Assembly (NCBI GenBank): GCA_902762805.1
Contig: CACWPQ010000004.1
Location: forward strand, 46,977-110,976
DNA from: an uncultured Bacteroidota bacterium
Lineage (GTDB): Bacteria > Bacteroidota > Bacteroidia > Bacteroidales > P3
Length of the DNA: 64,000 nt
Direction: 5' to 3'
Numbering within the stretch: position 1 is the stretch's first letter; each line of letters begins with the position of its first letter. The translations under genes and the position numbers were made by a program. Below the pieces are notes generated by a model, which ran no database searches, was not told the origin of the DNA, and saw nothing but the letters and a program-made list of their open reading frames with translations. Positions 56,577 to 64,000 of this stretch are shown here, one piece after another.

Positions 56577-56702
56577 GTTAGTTTCCATTTCAGGAATAGT
56601 GTGCATTTTGCTGCGCATAAGCAAGTGTTCCATACACGTATACTGATGAAAACAGTTCTCCACAGCAAGTGCCATGTGCATAGCTGATTAATCAAATTTG
56701 CA
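56577..56702. other. AT-rich non-coding gap
   Basis: Continuation of the AT-rich block after the CxxC gene; no gene, terminator or clear repeat seen. The composition changes back to GC-rich at about 56711, marking a junction. Confidence 0.5.
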
Positions 56703-56710
56703 TACCTTTG

Positions 56711-56998
56711 GGTTGGAAAGTGCTGCACCTGCGAGCCGGCTTGGGAGCGGACTTCAGCTGCCTGGCCACGCTGACGGATTGGGACGACTCCTACATGCCG
56801 AACCAGGATGTGGACTACGGCGAGAGGTTCATCAACCGCTTCAACCTGTCGCTCAACCTGGGCCTGAGCCTGCACCTGGATGGGGTCATGTTCCACGCCA
56901 CCTATCAGAAAGGCCTCCTGGGGCACCCCTTCTCCGCAGGCTACCGCTGCACGCTGGACAAGCTGTCGCTGGGCGTGTCGTTCGTCATCGACGATTGA
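56711..56998 (+). pseudogene. C-terminal remnant of an outer-membrane beta-barrel protein
   Basis: About 95 codons in open frame without an ATG, encoding alternating hydrophobic strands and ending as a barrel does (YRCTLDKLSLGVSFVID). It reads as the last five or six strands of a small porin-like outer-membrane protein. The 5' part is missing and AT-rich DNA abuts it. A TACCTTTG box at 56703-56710 lies at the junction, perhaps by chance. Confidence 0.6.
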
Positions 56999-57027
56999 TG
57001 GGGGGGCACTGGGTGCCGCTATTAAAC

Positions 57028-57220
57028 GGAAGCACCTGGGCGGCGCGTTTGGTTCGGCTAGGGGCACATCAGTTTGGAAGCACCTGGACGACTCAATTGC
57101 TCCGTTGGGAATAATCATTTGGATACGTCTGAACGGCGCTTGCTCCGTCAGGAGCAACCGTTTAATAGGGTGCCAAAAGACGGCATTCCATATGCTCCGT
57201 TAGGAGCTTTCGCTCCATCT
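57028..57220. repeat. Degenerate tandem repeats with GCTCC-GTTA-GGAGC palindromes
   Basis: Units starting GGAAGCACCTGG at 57028 and 57076 and GGATACGTCTGAACGGC at 57121 recur every 45-48 bp. Two palindromes are clear: TGCTCC-GTCA-GGAGCA (57141-57156) and GCTCC-GTTA-GGAGC (57194-57207). No coding potential. Confidence 0.7.
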
Positions 57221-57266
57221 ATCCCCTCGTCCATGATTATCTTCTGACCGCATGGCTGCAAGAATT

Positions 57267-57299
57267 TTTGCGCCGTGTGGGGAAAAAAGTGTATCTTTG
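57267..57299 (+). promoter_or_regulatory. purN promoter (TTTG-N21-TATCTTTG)
   Basis: -33 TTTG at 57267-57270 and -7 TATCTTTG at 57292-57299, 25 bp before the purN ATG. Confidence 0.75.
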
Positions 57300-57324
57300 C
57301 ACTCCGAAACCAAGACATAAAGAG

Positions 57325-57897
57325 ATGACAAGACTGGCCATACTGGGCTCGGGCAATGGCACTAACGCCCAGCAGATTACGGAATATTTCGCCGGCCGTG
57401 GCGACGTGGAGGTGTGCTGCATCGTGTACAATGTGAAGGATGCATATATCGCCGAGCGGGCGAGGAAACTGGGCGTGGAGGCGCGCTATTTCGGGCGCAA
57501 GGACTTCTACGAGACCGGGGCAGCGCTGGCCTACCTGCGCGAGAAGGGGGCCGACTGGGTGATCCTGGCGGGCTTCCTGTGGCTGGTGCCGCCGGCGATG
57601 CTGGAGGCCTTCCCCGGCCGCATCATCAACATCCACCCCGCCCTGCTGCCGGCCTACGGCGGCAAGGGGATGTACGGGCACCACGTGCACGAGGCCGTCG
57701 TGGCCAACCACGAGCGCGAGAGCGGCATCACGATCCACCTGGTGGACCAGGACTACGACCGCGGCACCACCCTCTTCCAGGCGCGCTGCGAGGTGGCGCC
57801 CGACGATACGCCGGACTCCCTGGCGGCCAAAATCCACCTGCTGGAGAAGGAGCACTTCCCGCGGGTGATCGACCAAACCATCCACAGCGGCCGCTAG
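57325..57897 (+). CDS. purN: Phosphoribosylglycinamide formyltransferase
   Basis: Transfers a formyl group from 10-formyl-THF to GAR in purine synthesis. The 190-residue product has the phosphate loop LGSGNGTNAQ, AGFLWLVPPAML, INIHPALLPAYGGKGMYG with catalytic His, and GITIHLVDQDYDRGTTLFQ with the catalytic Asp. Full length. The start ATG 57325 follows the promoter; the longer frame at 57268 overlaps it. The glycosyltransferase gene follows 3 bp later. Confidence 0.95.
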   Translation: MTRLAILGSGNGTNAQQITEYFAGRGDVEVCCIVYNVKDAYIAERARKLGVEARYFGRKDFYETGAALAYLREKGADWVILAGFLWLVPPAMLEAFPGRIINIHPALLPAYGGKGMYGHHVHEAVVANHERESGITIHLVDQDYDRGTTLFQARCEVAPDDTPDSLAAKIHLLEKEHFPRVIDQTIHSGR

Positions 57898-57900
57898 CCT

Positions 57901-59028
57901 ATGCGCATCGCCATCAATACCAGGCTGCTGCTGCGGGGCAAGATGGACGGCATCGGGTGGTTCACCTACGAGACGGCACGCCGCATCGTGGCCCGTCACC
58001 CCGAGCACGAGTTCTACTTCCTGTTCGACCGCCGTCCGGCCGCGGAGTTCCTCTTCGGGCCGAATGTGCACGCGGTGGTGCTCTGCCCGCAGGCCCGGCA
58101 CCCGGTGCTGTGGTACCTCTACTTCGAGTGGGCCATGCGCTGGGCGCTGAAGCGCCACAAGATAGACCTCTACGTGAGCACCGACGGCATGATGCCGCTG
58201 CACGGCGGTGTGCCGACGCTGACGGTGATCCACGACCTGAACTTCGAGCATGCCGAGGGGAACCTCAAGCGGTCGCACCAGTGGTATATGACCCGCTACT
58301 ACCGCCAGTTTGCGCAGCGGGCCACGCGGGTGGCCACGGTGTCGGAATACTCCAAAGGCGACATCGCAGCCACCTACGGCATCGACCCGGCCAAGATCGA
58401 CGTGGTCTACGACGGCGCCCACAGCGGCTACCGCCCCCACAGCGAGGCCGAGAAGACGGCCATCCGGCAGCGCTTCACCGACGGCAAGCCCTATATAATA
58501 TTCATCAGCACAATACTGAAAAGGAAGAACCTGGCAAACCTGCTGACCGCCTTCGACAGGCTAAGGAGCGCGGAGGCGGTGGACTGGAAGCTGGTGGTGG
58601 TGGGCGCCAAGGTGTGGTGGCAGGACGAGCTGGCCGAGGCCTACGAGCGGATGCAGCACAAGAGGGAGGTGGTGATGTGTGGCCACGTGGAGCCGCAGGA
58701 CCTGGCGGCGCTGCTGTCGGCCTCGGTCGCGCTGGTCTACCCCTCTTACTTTGAGGGCTTTGGCATACCGATACTGGAAGCCATGTATGCCGAGACGGCG
58801 GTGGTCTGTTCCAACACCACCTCGATGCCCGAGGTGGGTGGCGAAGCGGCGCTATACGTCGACCCGGCGAGCGTGGACGATATATACCATGCCATCAGCA
58901 GCCTGCAGGACAACCGGCTGCGCGAGGAGCTGATCGCCAAAGGGCGCCGGCAACGCGAGAAATTCAGCTGGGAGCACACGGCCAACCTGCTGTGGGAGAG
59001 CATGATGAAAACCCTGAAAAAAGCATGA
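57901..59028 (+). CDS. GT4-type glycosyltransferase
   Basis: A 375-residue GT-B enzyme. The N-terminal acceptor domain has the loop GKMDGIGWFTYE; the C-terminal donor domain has FISTILKRKNLANLL, the segment GHVEPQDLAALLSAS, and PSYFEGFGIPILEAMYAE with the EX7E-type motif, followed by TSMPEVGGEAALYVDP. Resembles mannosyl/glucosyltransferases of surface polysaccharide synthesis. It overlaps the OmpA-type gene by ATGA. Confidence 0.92.
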   Translation: MRIAINTRLLLRGKMDGIGWFTYETARRIVARHPEHEFYFLFDRRPAAEFLFGPNVHAVVLCPQARHPVLWYLYFEWAMRWALKRHKIDLYVSTDGMMPLHGGVPTLTVIHDLNFEHAEGNLKRSHQWYMTRYYRQFAQRATRVATVSEYSKGDIAATYGIDPAKIDVVYDGAHSGYRPHSEAEKTAIRQRFTDGKPYIIFISTILKRKNLANLLTAFDRLRSAEAVDWKLVVVGAKVWWQDELAEAYERMQHKREVVMCGHVEPQDLAALLSASVALVYPSYFEGFGIPILEAMYAETAVVCSNTTSMPEVGGEAALYVDPASVDDIYHAISSLQDNRLREELIAKGRRQREKFSWEHTANLLWESMMKTLKKA

Positions 59029-60161
59029 GACGGTGCCTGACAACCCTGCCCCTGTTGCTGGCGATGCTACCGATGGCATCGCTCGAGGCGCAGCAGACCG
59101 ACAACATGGTGTTCAACCCCTCGTTCGAGGAGCATCGCGACTGCCCGGTCAAGGTGGACGCGATAGGGGTGATGAAGGATGTGGACGCCTGGTGGCAACC
59201 GACGCGCGGCAGCAGCGACTACTTCCACGCCTGCGGCAGCCGCGACTGCCAGGTGCCGCGCAACAAGATGGGGCAGCAGCCGGCCCACAGCGGCGAGGCC
59301 TACTGCGGCATCTACTGCTCGCAGGAGACCTATCGCGAATACCTCCAGACCGAGCTGCGCGAGCCGCTGGTCGAGGGGAAGCGCTACCGCGTGGGCTTCT
59401 GGGTGAGCCTGGCCGACAAGTCGCCCCAGGCGGTGAGCGCGCTTGGCGCACTGCTGACCCGGACGCGGGTGGAGGACTCCACCTGGGGCATCCTGATGGA
59501 CCGCGAGGCGCGCGACTACGGCGACGGCATGGCGCAATACATAGCCACCCACTACGAGCCGCAGGTGCAGAACACCCCGGAGCGCCTGCTGGACGAGAGC
59601 AAGGAATGGGTGGAGGTGGGCGGCGAGTTTGTGGCCGAAGGCGGCGAGCGGTTCCTGACGATAGGCAACTTCGCGTCGTTCAACCAGTCGGGAGTGGTGG
59701 CCACGGAGACCGCCTATGCCCCCCTGTCGGGGGCCTACTACTACATCGACGATGTAAGCCTGCGCTGCCTCGACACCTTGCCCGCCGCGCCGCCCGATCG
59801 CATCGCCGCGCCGGAGGAGGGCACGGTGGTGCGGTTGGAGAACCTCTACTTCGCCACCGGCGAGAGCGAGGTGCTGCAGCAGTCGTACAAGGAGCTGTTG
59901 CGCCTGAAGGAGATGCTCGAGGCGCATCCCGAGATGCGTATCGAGCTGTGCGGACATACCGACGGGCAAGGCACGGTGGCCTACAACCAGCGCCTGTCGG
60001 AGGCGCGGGCCAAAGCGGTGGCGGACTACCTGGTGCGCCTCGGCATCGAGCGGCGGCGCCTCGGCTGGAAAGGCTACGGCAAGAGCCAGCCCGTGGTCGA
60101 CAACAGCACCGCCGAGGGGCGGAGGCAGAACCGACGGGTGGAATACCGCGTGCTGCCCTAG
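59025..60161 (+). CDS. OmpA-family outer-membrane protein with N-terminal lectin-like domain
   Basis: A 378-residue exported protein: signal peptide (about 1-22), a jelly-roll/CBM-like domain (NMVFNPSFEEHRDCP to YYYIDDVSLRCL, about 26-245), then an OmpA C-terminal peptidoglycan-binding domain (LENLYFATGESEVLQQS, IELCGHTDGQGTVAYNQRLSEARAKAV, GKSQPVVDN, RRQNRRVE). The Asp and Arg that bind diaminopimelate are present. Domain pair is frequent in Bacteroidota. Translationally coupled to the glycosyltransferase. Confidence 0.92.
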   Translation: MRRCLTTLPLLLAMLPMASLEAQQTDNMVFNPSFEEHRDCPVKVDAIGVMKDVDAWWQPTRGSSDYFHACGSRDCQVPRNKMGQQPAHSGEAYCGIYCSQETYREYLQTELREPLVEGKRYRVGFWVSLADKSPQAVSALGALLTRTRVEDSTWGILMDREARDYGDGMAQYIATHYEPQVQNTPERLLDESKEWVEVGGEFVAEGGERFLTIGNFASFNQSGVVATETAYAPLSGAYYYIDDVSLRCLDTLPAAPPDRIAAPEEGTVVRLENLYFATGESEVLQQSYKELLRLKEMLEAHPEMRIELCGHTDGQGTVAYNQRLSEARAKAVADYLVRLGIERRRLGWKGYGKSQPVVDNSTAEGRRQNRRVEYRVLP

Positions 60162-60170
60162 GGTTACCCC

Positions 60171-60863
60171 CTAGTGAGCCTGCAAATAGCCGGCGGCCTC
60201 GGGGCCGAGGTTGAAGAGGAGGTCGACGATGCTCAGGCCGGGGGTGAAGGGGTGGCGGTCGGAGAAGACCTGGTAGTAGGGTTCAGTGGTCAGTGGCCAG
60301 TGGCCAGTGGCCAGTGGCCAGTGGGCAGTGGGCAGTGGGCGGTGGTCAGTGGGCAGTGGCCGGTGGGCGGTGGTTTTGGGCGAAAAGGCGTTGCGGTAGT
60401 CGTGGGGATGGGCCGGGGCGCTGGCAGGACCGAGGGGTAGCCAGTCGGTGGTGAATTCAACTTTCACATTGGTTTTCAAGCATTTCTGCAGCCAGGCGAG
60501 GAGGGCTTGGTTGAGTTCGAGCAGGCGTTCGTGGCGACTTTCCAAGATGGTGCAGAGGCCATCTTTATAGTAAAAATAGTAGGGCGAGGCGGCGTAGGCG
60601 GCCTCGAGGGTGCGCAGGTGGACCACATTCCAGCGTGTGCGGTAGTCGATGGCGATGTCTTCCGTGCGCGAGTGGTTGCCTTGTGTGCGCACCACCGGCA
60701 CAATCAGCGGCCGAACACCGTCGGCGGTCATGATGAGGGCGCGGTTGCGGTAGGTCTGCTTGGGAAAGGTTTCCGTAGTTTCTATCTGGATACCCGTATG
60801 TTGCAATATCGCCGCAACATACTGGACAGGAGGCAGGTAGGCGGTGGAGAAGAGGGCGGTCAT
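60171..60863 (-). CDS. WbqC-family protein with minisatellite-encoded insert
   Basis: A 230-residue WbqC-like protein: STAYLPPVQYVAAIL, TFPKQTYRNRALIMTADGVRPLIVPVV, IDYRTRWNVVHLRTLEAAYAASPYYFYY and the C-terminal SIVDLLFNLGPEA. The family is associated with O-antigen or surface glycan loci; biochemical role uncertain. Residues about 164-194 are a non-conserved His/Pro/Leu/Trp-rich stretch (HWPLATGHWPLTT) encoded by 13 copies of a 7-bp unit. The start overlaps the preceding stop (ATGA). Confidence 0.9.
   Translation of the reverse strand: MTALFSTAYLPPVQYVAAILQHTGIQIETTETFPKQTYRNRALIMTADGVRPLIVPVVRTQGNHSRTEDIAIDYRTRWNVVHLRTLEAAYAASPYYFYYKDGLCTILESRHERLLELNQALLAWLQKCLKTNVKVEFTTDWLPLGPASAPAHPHDYRNAFSPKTTAHRPLPTDHRPLPTAHWPLATGHWPLTTEPYYQVFSDRHPFTPGLSIVDLLFNLGPEAAGYLQAH
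60282..60372. repeat. 13-unit 7-bp minisatellite inside WbqC gene
   Basis: Units GCCAGTG, GGCAGTG, GTCAGTG, GGCGGTG and variants, 91 bp in total, all in one open frame. Same unit family as in queA at 9716-9750. Confidence 0.88.
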
Positions 60864-61273
60864 TGGCCGAGGATGATGGAGACGAGCTCGCCCTGGTCGA
60901 AATAGAAGTCCACATTGGCCTCGGGGAAGCTGATGCGGCGCTCGCCCCAGTCCTCCTCGTCGGCGTCCTCCTCGGTGTAGTTGTGGCGCACCATGAGCTC
61001 GACGATGGGGCGCTCCTCAAGGTCGAAGAGGGGCTCGCCGAAGAGCGTGCACTCCTCGTTGGCCACATCGATGCAGGCCAGCACGGGGTTGTCGCCCTCG
61101 CAAAAGAGGGTGAGACCCAACTCGTTGTAGCGCAGCACAGTGGTGCTCTCGTCGGCCGCGTTGTCGATGTTCTCTACTTCGTCGGGGTTGCCGAGGCGGG
61201 CCACTATCTCCTCCACCGGCATCCCAAAGGTAATGTCGCCGATACCTCGGCGCAGGGTAATCTCCATATTCAT
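60860..61273 (-). CDS. Small conserved-type cytoplasmic protein, unknown function
   Basis: A 137-residue soluble acidic protein (ITLRRGIGDITFGMPVEEIVARLGNPDEVENID, then an alternating strand pattern to VDFYFDQGELVSIILG). The first part resembles the SmpA/BLG-like pattern of small proteins in which G-D-ITFGM-xxxEVxxxLG precedes a two-strand unit, but there is no signal peptide. Two start codons are possible, 61273 and 61267. Overlaps the WbqC gene by 4 bp, so the two are coupled. Confidence 0.72.
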   Translation of the reverse strand: MNMEITLRRGIGDITFGMPVEEIVARLGNPDEVENIDNAADESTTVLRYNELGLTLFCEGDNPVLACIDVANEECTLFGEPLFDLEERPIVELMVRHNYTEEDADEEDWGERRISFPEANVDFYFDQGELVSIILGQ

Positions 61274-61318
61274 GATATATAGTCTGTTACGTTTAGAGGT
61301 GCGAAATGTTCGTCGGTA

Positions 61319-61326
61319 CAAATGTA
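61319..61326 (-). promoter_or_regulatory. Promoter -7 box (TACATTTG)
   Basis: Minus-strand TAnnTTTG match 46 bp before the ATG at 61273; would serve the small protein and WbqC genes. Confidence 0.6.
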
Positions 61327-61516
61327 CGGAACTTTTTCGGACTGGAAAAATAAATTTTCAGGAATTTCTGCATTTTTTCGCCGCAGGCAAGTGGCTCTGC
61401 ATCAGACAGTACGGAGCTCTATGTTCTTCCCCTCTTCTTCCTCTCTTCTTCAATGGATAGGCAATAAAAACGAGGGGGCAGCGTTACCCTATCTGGAAAC
61501 AAAAAAGCAGAAAAAT

Positions 61517-62476
61517 ATGGCAAAACTGGAACAAGGAATACTGGGCGCCTTCTCGGGGCGCGTCGGCACCGTGGTGGGCTACTCGTGGCGCGGCCGCGCC
61601 TGCGTGCGTGCCTACAAGCGCACGATGGCCTACCCCAACACACCGATGCAACAGGCTGAGCGCGACTGGTTTGTGAGCATGGTGCGCTTCGCCTCCACGG
61701 CGCGCCAGGCGCTGCTGCTGGGCCTGCGCGAACAGGCCGAACGGCACCAGATGACCGAGGGCAACTACTTCGTTATGAGCAACAAGCGCTGCTTCGCTCG
61801 GACACACGCCCACGGCGGCGCCACCCCCTCTAACTTTGAGGGAGAACGGAGGAACACACACATCATCCCCACCACTGAATTTGGAAGCGCAGATGTGCAT
61901 TTTAACCCATCCCCTAGGCTAGGGGAGGTGCCCGAAGGGCGGAGGAGTGTGTCCCAAGACAGAGGAGCATGCCTCGCGATTGATTTTGAACATATTACCA
62001 TTGCCGAAGGCACCGCCGCCGAGGTGCGGTTCAAGGCGCCGCAGTTCGAGGAGGGCGAGGTGGTAAGGGTTGAGTATGAGAAGAATAGCATGCTGTCGCG
62101 CGCCTCGTCGGAGGACAGCGTCTACCTCTTCGCCTACGCCCCTGCGCTGGGCGAGAGCCAGCTTTCCGCCCCCGCCCTGCGCCGCAGCAAAGTGGTGAAA
62201 ATGAGGCTACCGCAGCACTGGTCCGGCACCGAGGTGCACCTCTACGGCTTCGTGGTCGACCGCGAAGGCCGCGCCTCCCGCTCCGCCTACATCGGCCACG
62301 GCACCGTCAGCCAGCCCGACATCGATGACGATAATCATCATAGAATAAACGAAATAGAATCAATTTGCACCCCAGCACTCACAGAACCGCACACGATGAG
62401 CCCCCAAGAGGCCAACCCTTCTGATTCCATGCGCTTTGCGGGGCAAATTCCGAAGGCGCCGCCCGAGGCGACCTGA
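61517..62476 (+). CDS. DUF6266-family protein interrupted in frame by a palindromic element
   Basis: A 319-residue protein starting with the family signature KLEQGILGAFSGRVGTVVGY followed by WRG and YPNTPMQQAERDWF. Family members are of unknown function. After NYFVMSNKRCFAR (about residue 94) about 50 residues (GGATPSNFEGERRNTH to GEVPEGRRSVSQ) come from a 155-bp inserted element with inverted ends, then the domain resumes at IAEGTAAEVRFKAPQFEEGEVV. The frame is kept. Whether the protein still folds is unknown. ATG 61517 begins the conserved region; the long upstream extension is not expected. Confidence 0.8.
   Translation: MAKLEQGILGAFSGRVGTVVGYSWRGRACVRAYKRTMAYPNTPMQQAERDWFVSMVRFASTARQALLLGLREQAERHQMTEGNYFVMSNKRCFARTHAHGGATPSNFEGERRNTHIIPTTEFGSADVHFNPSPRLGEVPEGRRSVSQDRGACLAIDFEHITIAEGTAAEVRFKAPQFEEGEVVRVEYEKNSMLSRASSEDSVYLFAYAPALGESQLSAPALRRSKVVKMRLPQHWSGTEVHLYGFVVDREGRASRSAYIGHGTVSQPDIDDDNHHRINEIESICTPALTEPHTMSPQEANPSDSMRFAGQIPKAPPEAT
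61800..61954. mobile_element. 155-bp palindromic (MITE/REP-like) insertion
   Basis: Begins GGACACAC (61800-61807) and ends GTGTGTCC (61947-61954), 8-bp inverted termini. Contains CACCCCCTCTA with TTGAGGG and, at the other end, CCCCTAG with CTAGGGG and CCC-GAA-GGG hairpins. The left half matches 38448-38501. No target-site duplication is evident. Confidence 0.7.
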
Positions 62477-62482
62477 CAAAAG

Positions 62483-62517
62483 CGGTTCGGGACCGTGGAA
62501 ACCACGATCCCGAACCG
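62483..62517. terminator. Bidirectional terminator hairpin
   Basis: CGGTTCGGGA (62483-62492) pairs with TCCCGAACCG (62508-62517), and inner CGTGG pairs with CCACG around loop AAA, with one mismatch. It lies between the convergent DUF6266 gene and the T9SS gene. Confidence 0.8.
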
Positions 62518-62544
62518 TTCAACCCTTTAATATTTTACATACAA

Positions 62545-63618
62545 CTACCTCACTACCACCACTTTCTGTGCTGGCAGGATGCCTATTTTGACCAGGTAGA
62601 CTCCAGTGGGCATTGCGGGTGTTTCGCCGGAGCCGCGCTGGCGCGACAACTCGCGTCCAGAGATGTCGTAGACACGGAACTCGTCCTGCTCGTTGTCGAG
62701 GCGAACATGGATGCGGCCGTCAATGGCTACAGCGGAGAAAGTCATTTTCTCCACGTTGCCGATGCCTTGGGTGCTGTCGGCCTCGAAGAGTGCGGCGAGT
62801 GCGGTGTCGGCGGTTACGACGAGTTGGCGCGGGTTGTCGGTTACGCCGTCGCTCCAGGCCACGAAGTGGAAGCCTGCATTGGCCGTGGCGGTGAGTGTGG
62901 CGGTGTCGCCCTCGGCGAAGGTGCCGCCGCCGCTGACGGAGCCCATGGTGGAGTCTCCGGCCGCGAGGCTGACGGTGTAGTAGACAATGTCGGCCTCGAA
63001 GAGTGCGGCGAGTGCGGTGTCGGCGGTTACGACGAGTTGGCGCGGGTTGTCGGATACGCCGTCGCTCCAGGCCACGAAGTGGAAGCCTGCGTTGGGCGTG
63101 GCGGAGAGTGTGGCGGTGTCGCCCTCGGCGAAGGTACCGCCGCCGCTGACGGAGCCCATGGTGGAGTCTCCGGCCACGAGGCTGACGGTGTAGTAGACAA
63201 TGTCGGCCTCGAAGAGTGCGGAGAGCGAGGTGTCGGCGGTTACGACGAGCAGTCGCGGGTTGTCGGTTACGCCGTCGCTCCAGGCCACGAAGTGGAAGCC
63301 TGCATTGGCCGTGGCGGTGAGTGTGGCGGTGTCGCCCTCGGCGAAGGAGCCGCCGCCGCTGACGGAGCCCATGGCGGTGTCGGCCGTGAGCGTGACGGAG
63401 TAGTAGACGGTGTCGGCCTCCCACGGGCCGAAGACGGCGCGGACGGTGTGGTCGGCGTTGATGTCGGAGAGGATGTATTTATACCAATAGTAGAGGTCTT
63501 CCGAATGATAGGAGTCTAAAATACTGTCGAGAGGTACCTCCACGCCATCCACATAGAAGTGGAGGAGCTGCGCATTGGTGGCATCGCAGATTTGTCCGAA
63601 AAGAGGCATTGGTGGCAT
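62545..63618 (-). CDS. C-terminal part of an InlB-repeat T9SS-sorted protein
   Basis: The reading frame encodes part of a 120-residue repeat (VDGVEVPLDSILDSY, YYWYKYILSDINADHTVRAVFGPW), three nearly identical InlB B-repeats (GFHFVAWSDGVTDNPRQLVV; VVTADTALAALFEAD), and a T9SS type A sorting domain (EFRVYDISGRELSRQ, PTGVYLVKIG). It is out of frame with the upstream fragment because of a 34-bp duplication at 63572-63639. The ATG at 63618 is therefore probably not a natural start; the true gene would begin beyond the window. Confidence 0.7.
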   Translation of the reverse strand: MPPMPLFGQICDATNAQLLHFYVDGVEVPLDSILDSYHSEDLYYWYKYILSDINADHTVRAVFGPWEADTVYYSVTLTADTAMGSVSGGGSFAEGDTATLTATANAGFHFVAWSDGVTDNPRLLVVTADTSLSALFEADIVYYTVSLVAGDSTMGSVSGGGTFAEGDTATLSATPNAGFHFVAWSDGVSDNPRQLVVTADTALAALFEADIVYYTVSLAAGDSTMGSVSGGGTFAEGDTATLTATANAGFHFVAWSDGVTDNPRQLVVTADTALAALFEADSTQGIGNVEKMTFSAVAIDGRIHVRLDNEQDEFRVYDISGRELSRQRGSGETPAMPTGVYLVKIGILPAQKVVVVR

Positions 63619-64000
63619 CGCAGATTTGTCCGAAAAGAGGACTTGTGGGTTCTATAGAGGCCATGCCGACATAATAGTAGGAACCTTCTGCTACTGTTAT
63701 CTGTACAGTGTCAGTGATATTCTGATAGTAACCATTTCCATTCCGGACATGATATGCCCCGCCACCCTCATTGATGAGCGTCAGGGTGTGGGTCTGCGGT
63801 GTGGGCACAGAATCCCACGGTCCGAACACGGCGCGGATGGTGTGGTCGGCGTTGATGTCGGAGAGGATGTATTCATACCAATAGTAGAGGTATTCCGAAT
63901 CATAGGAGTCTAAAATACTGTCGAGAGGTACCTCCACGCCATCCACATAGAAGTGGAGGAGCTGCGCATTGGTGGCATCGCAGATTTGTCCGAAAAGAGG
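63479..64000 (-). pseudogene. Upstream fragment of the same gene, frameshifted
   Basis: Open from the window edge (in phase with base 64000) and reading PLFGQICDATNAQLLHFY, then GVEVPLDSILDSYDSEYLY, a linker, and a second SPLFGQICDATNA. There the 34-bp tandem duplication shifts the frame and a stop follows at 63479. Without the duplication it would join the frame of the downstream part. Either a real mutation or an assembly artefact at the contig edge. Confidence 0.6.
63572..63639. repeat. 34-bp tandem duplication causing frameshift
   Basis: Two identical 34-bp copies starting GCATTGGTGGCATCGCAG (63572-63605 and 63606-63639). The same sequence closes the window at 63966-64000. 34 is not a multiple of three. 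Confidence 0.9.

Overview
The window is one continuous stretch of a high-GC Bacteroidales chromosome (phylum Bacteroidota). The evidence is consistent throughout. Promoters have the form TAnnTTTG, several with an upstream TTTG box. Secreted proteins end in type IX secretion (T9SS) sorting domains. There are C10 cysteine proteases, an outer-membrane TonB-dependent receptor, InlB B-repeat and FISUMP-type surface proteins, and DUF6266 and WbqC family genes. I cannot name the genus. Most genes are GC-rich and densely packed. aroE (5397-6131), the membrane protein at 15589-16863 and above all the small CxxC protein at 56169-56576 look more AT-rich than their surroundings.

Layout. 1-1038: 3'-truncated secreted protein (-). 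1332-5299: dapB, a FecCD/BtuC-type ABC permease and ATPase, and an unusual NlpC/P60-CapA fusion (+). 5397-6698: aroE and a stand-alone alarmone-hydrolase-like HD protein. 6822-11252: TPR lipoprotein, pssA, queA and a ComF protein, overlapping or nearly so. 11512-12923: phosphate butyryltransferase and a PAS protein. 13016-16863: TonB-dependent receptor behind a perfect 12-bp inverted repeat, then a polytopic membrane protein with a G9 tract at its start. 16930-18758: HsdR-N-like nuclease-fold protein, then a sigma / anti-sigma-like / secreted-protein operon. 18980-29137 (-): two paralogous C10 proteases upstream of pyrH-frr-birA. 29419-33939: 1506-residue secreted protein of unknown function. 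34141-34337: two tRNA-Leu genes. 34415-38248 (-): GT2 and M16 peptidase. 38576-47947 (-): 3123-residue mosaic surface protein. 48421-50580: iorAB. 50680-51327 (-): lone CoA-transferase A subunit. 51467-55768: secreted protein, GtrA, aminotransferase, smpB, lysC. 55877-57220: structured non-coding region, AT-rich CxxC protein, outer-membrane protein remnant, degenerate palindromic repeats. 57325-60161: purN, GT4, OmpA-type protein. 60171-64000: WbqC, small protein, DUF6266 gene carrying an inserted palindromic element, and a frameshifted T9SS InlB-repeat protein running off the window.

Functional themes. Aspartate-family and peptidoglycan precursor synthesis is represented by lysC, dapB and an aminotransferase. 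Amino-acid and short-chain-acyl fermentation is represented by iorAB, ptb and the CoA-transferase subunit, with expected partners absent locally. The surface and secreted repertoire is large and built from a few recombining modules.

The most distinctive property is the number of separate short-repeat families. They sit at gene boundaries and, in frame, inside genes: 11-bp arrays at two divergent intergenic regions, a 7-bp minisatellite in queA and wbqC, AATTC-type repeats in birA and in two T9SS domains, GGAGTAA-type leaders, a 59-bp dispersed element upstream of both ptb and iorA, and a palindromic element found in an intergenic region and inside a gene. The best candidates for undescribed biology are the nested hairpin region at 55955-56070, the repeat-bearing orphan-promoter region at 18837-19017, and the G9 tract in the 15589 gene.
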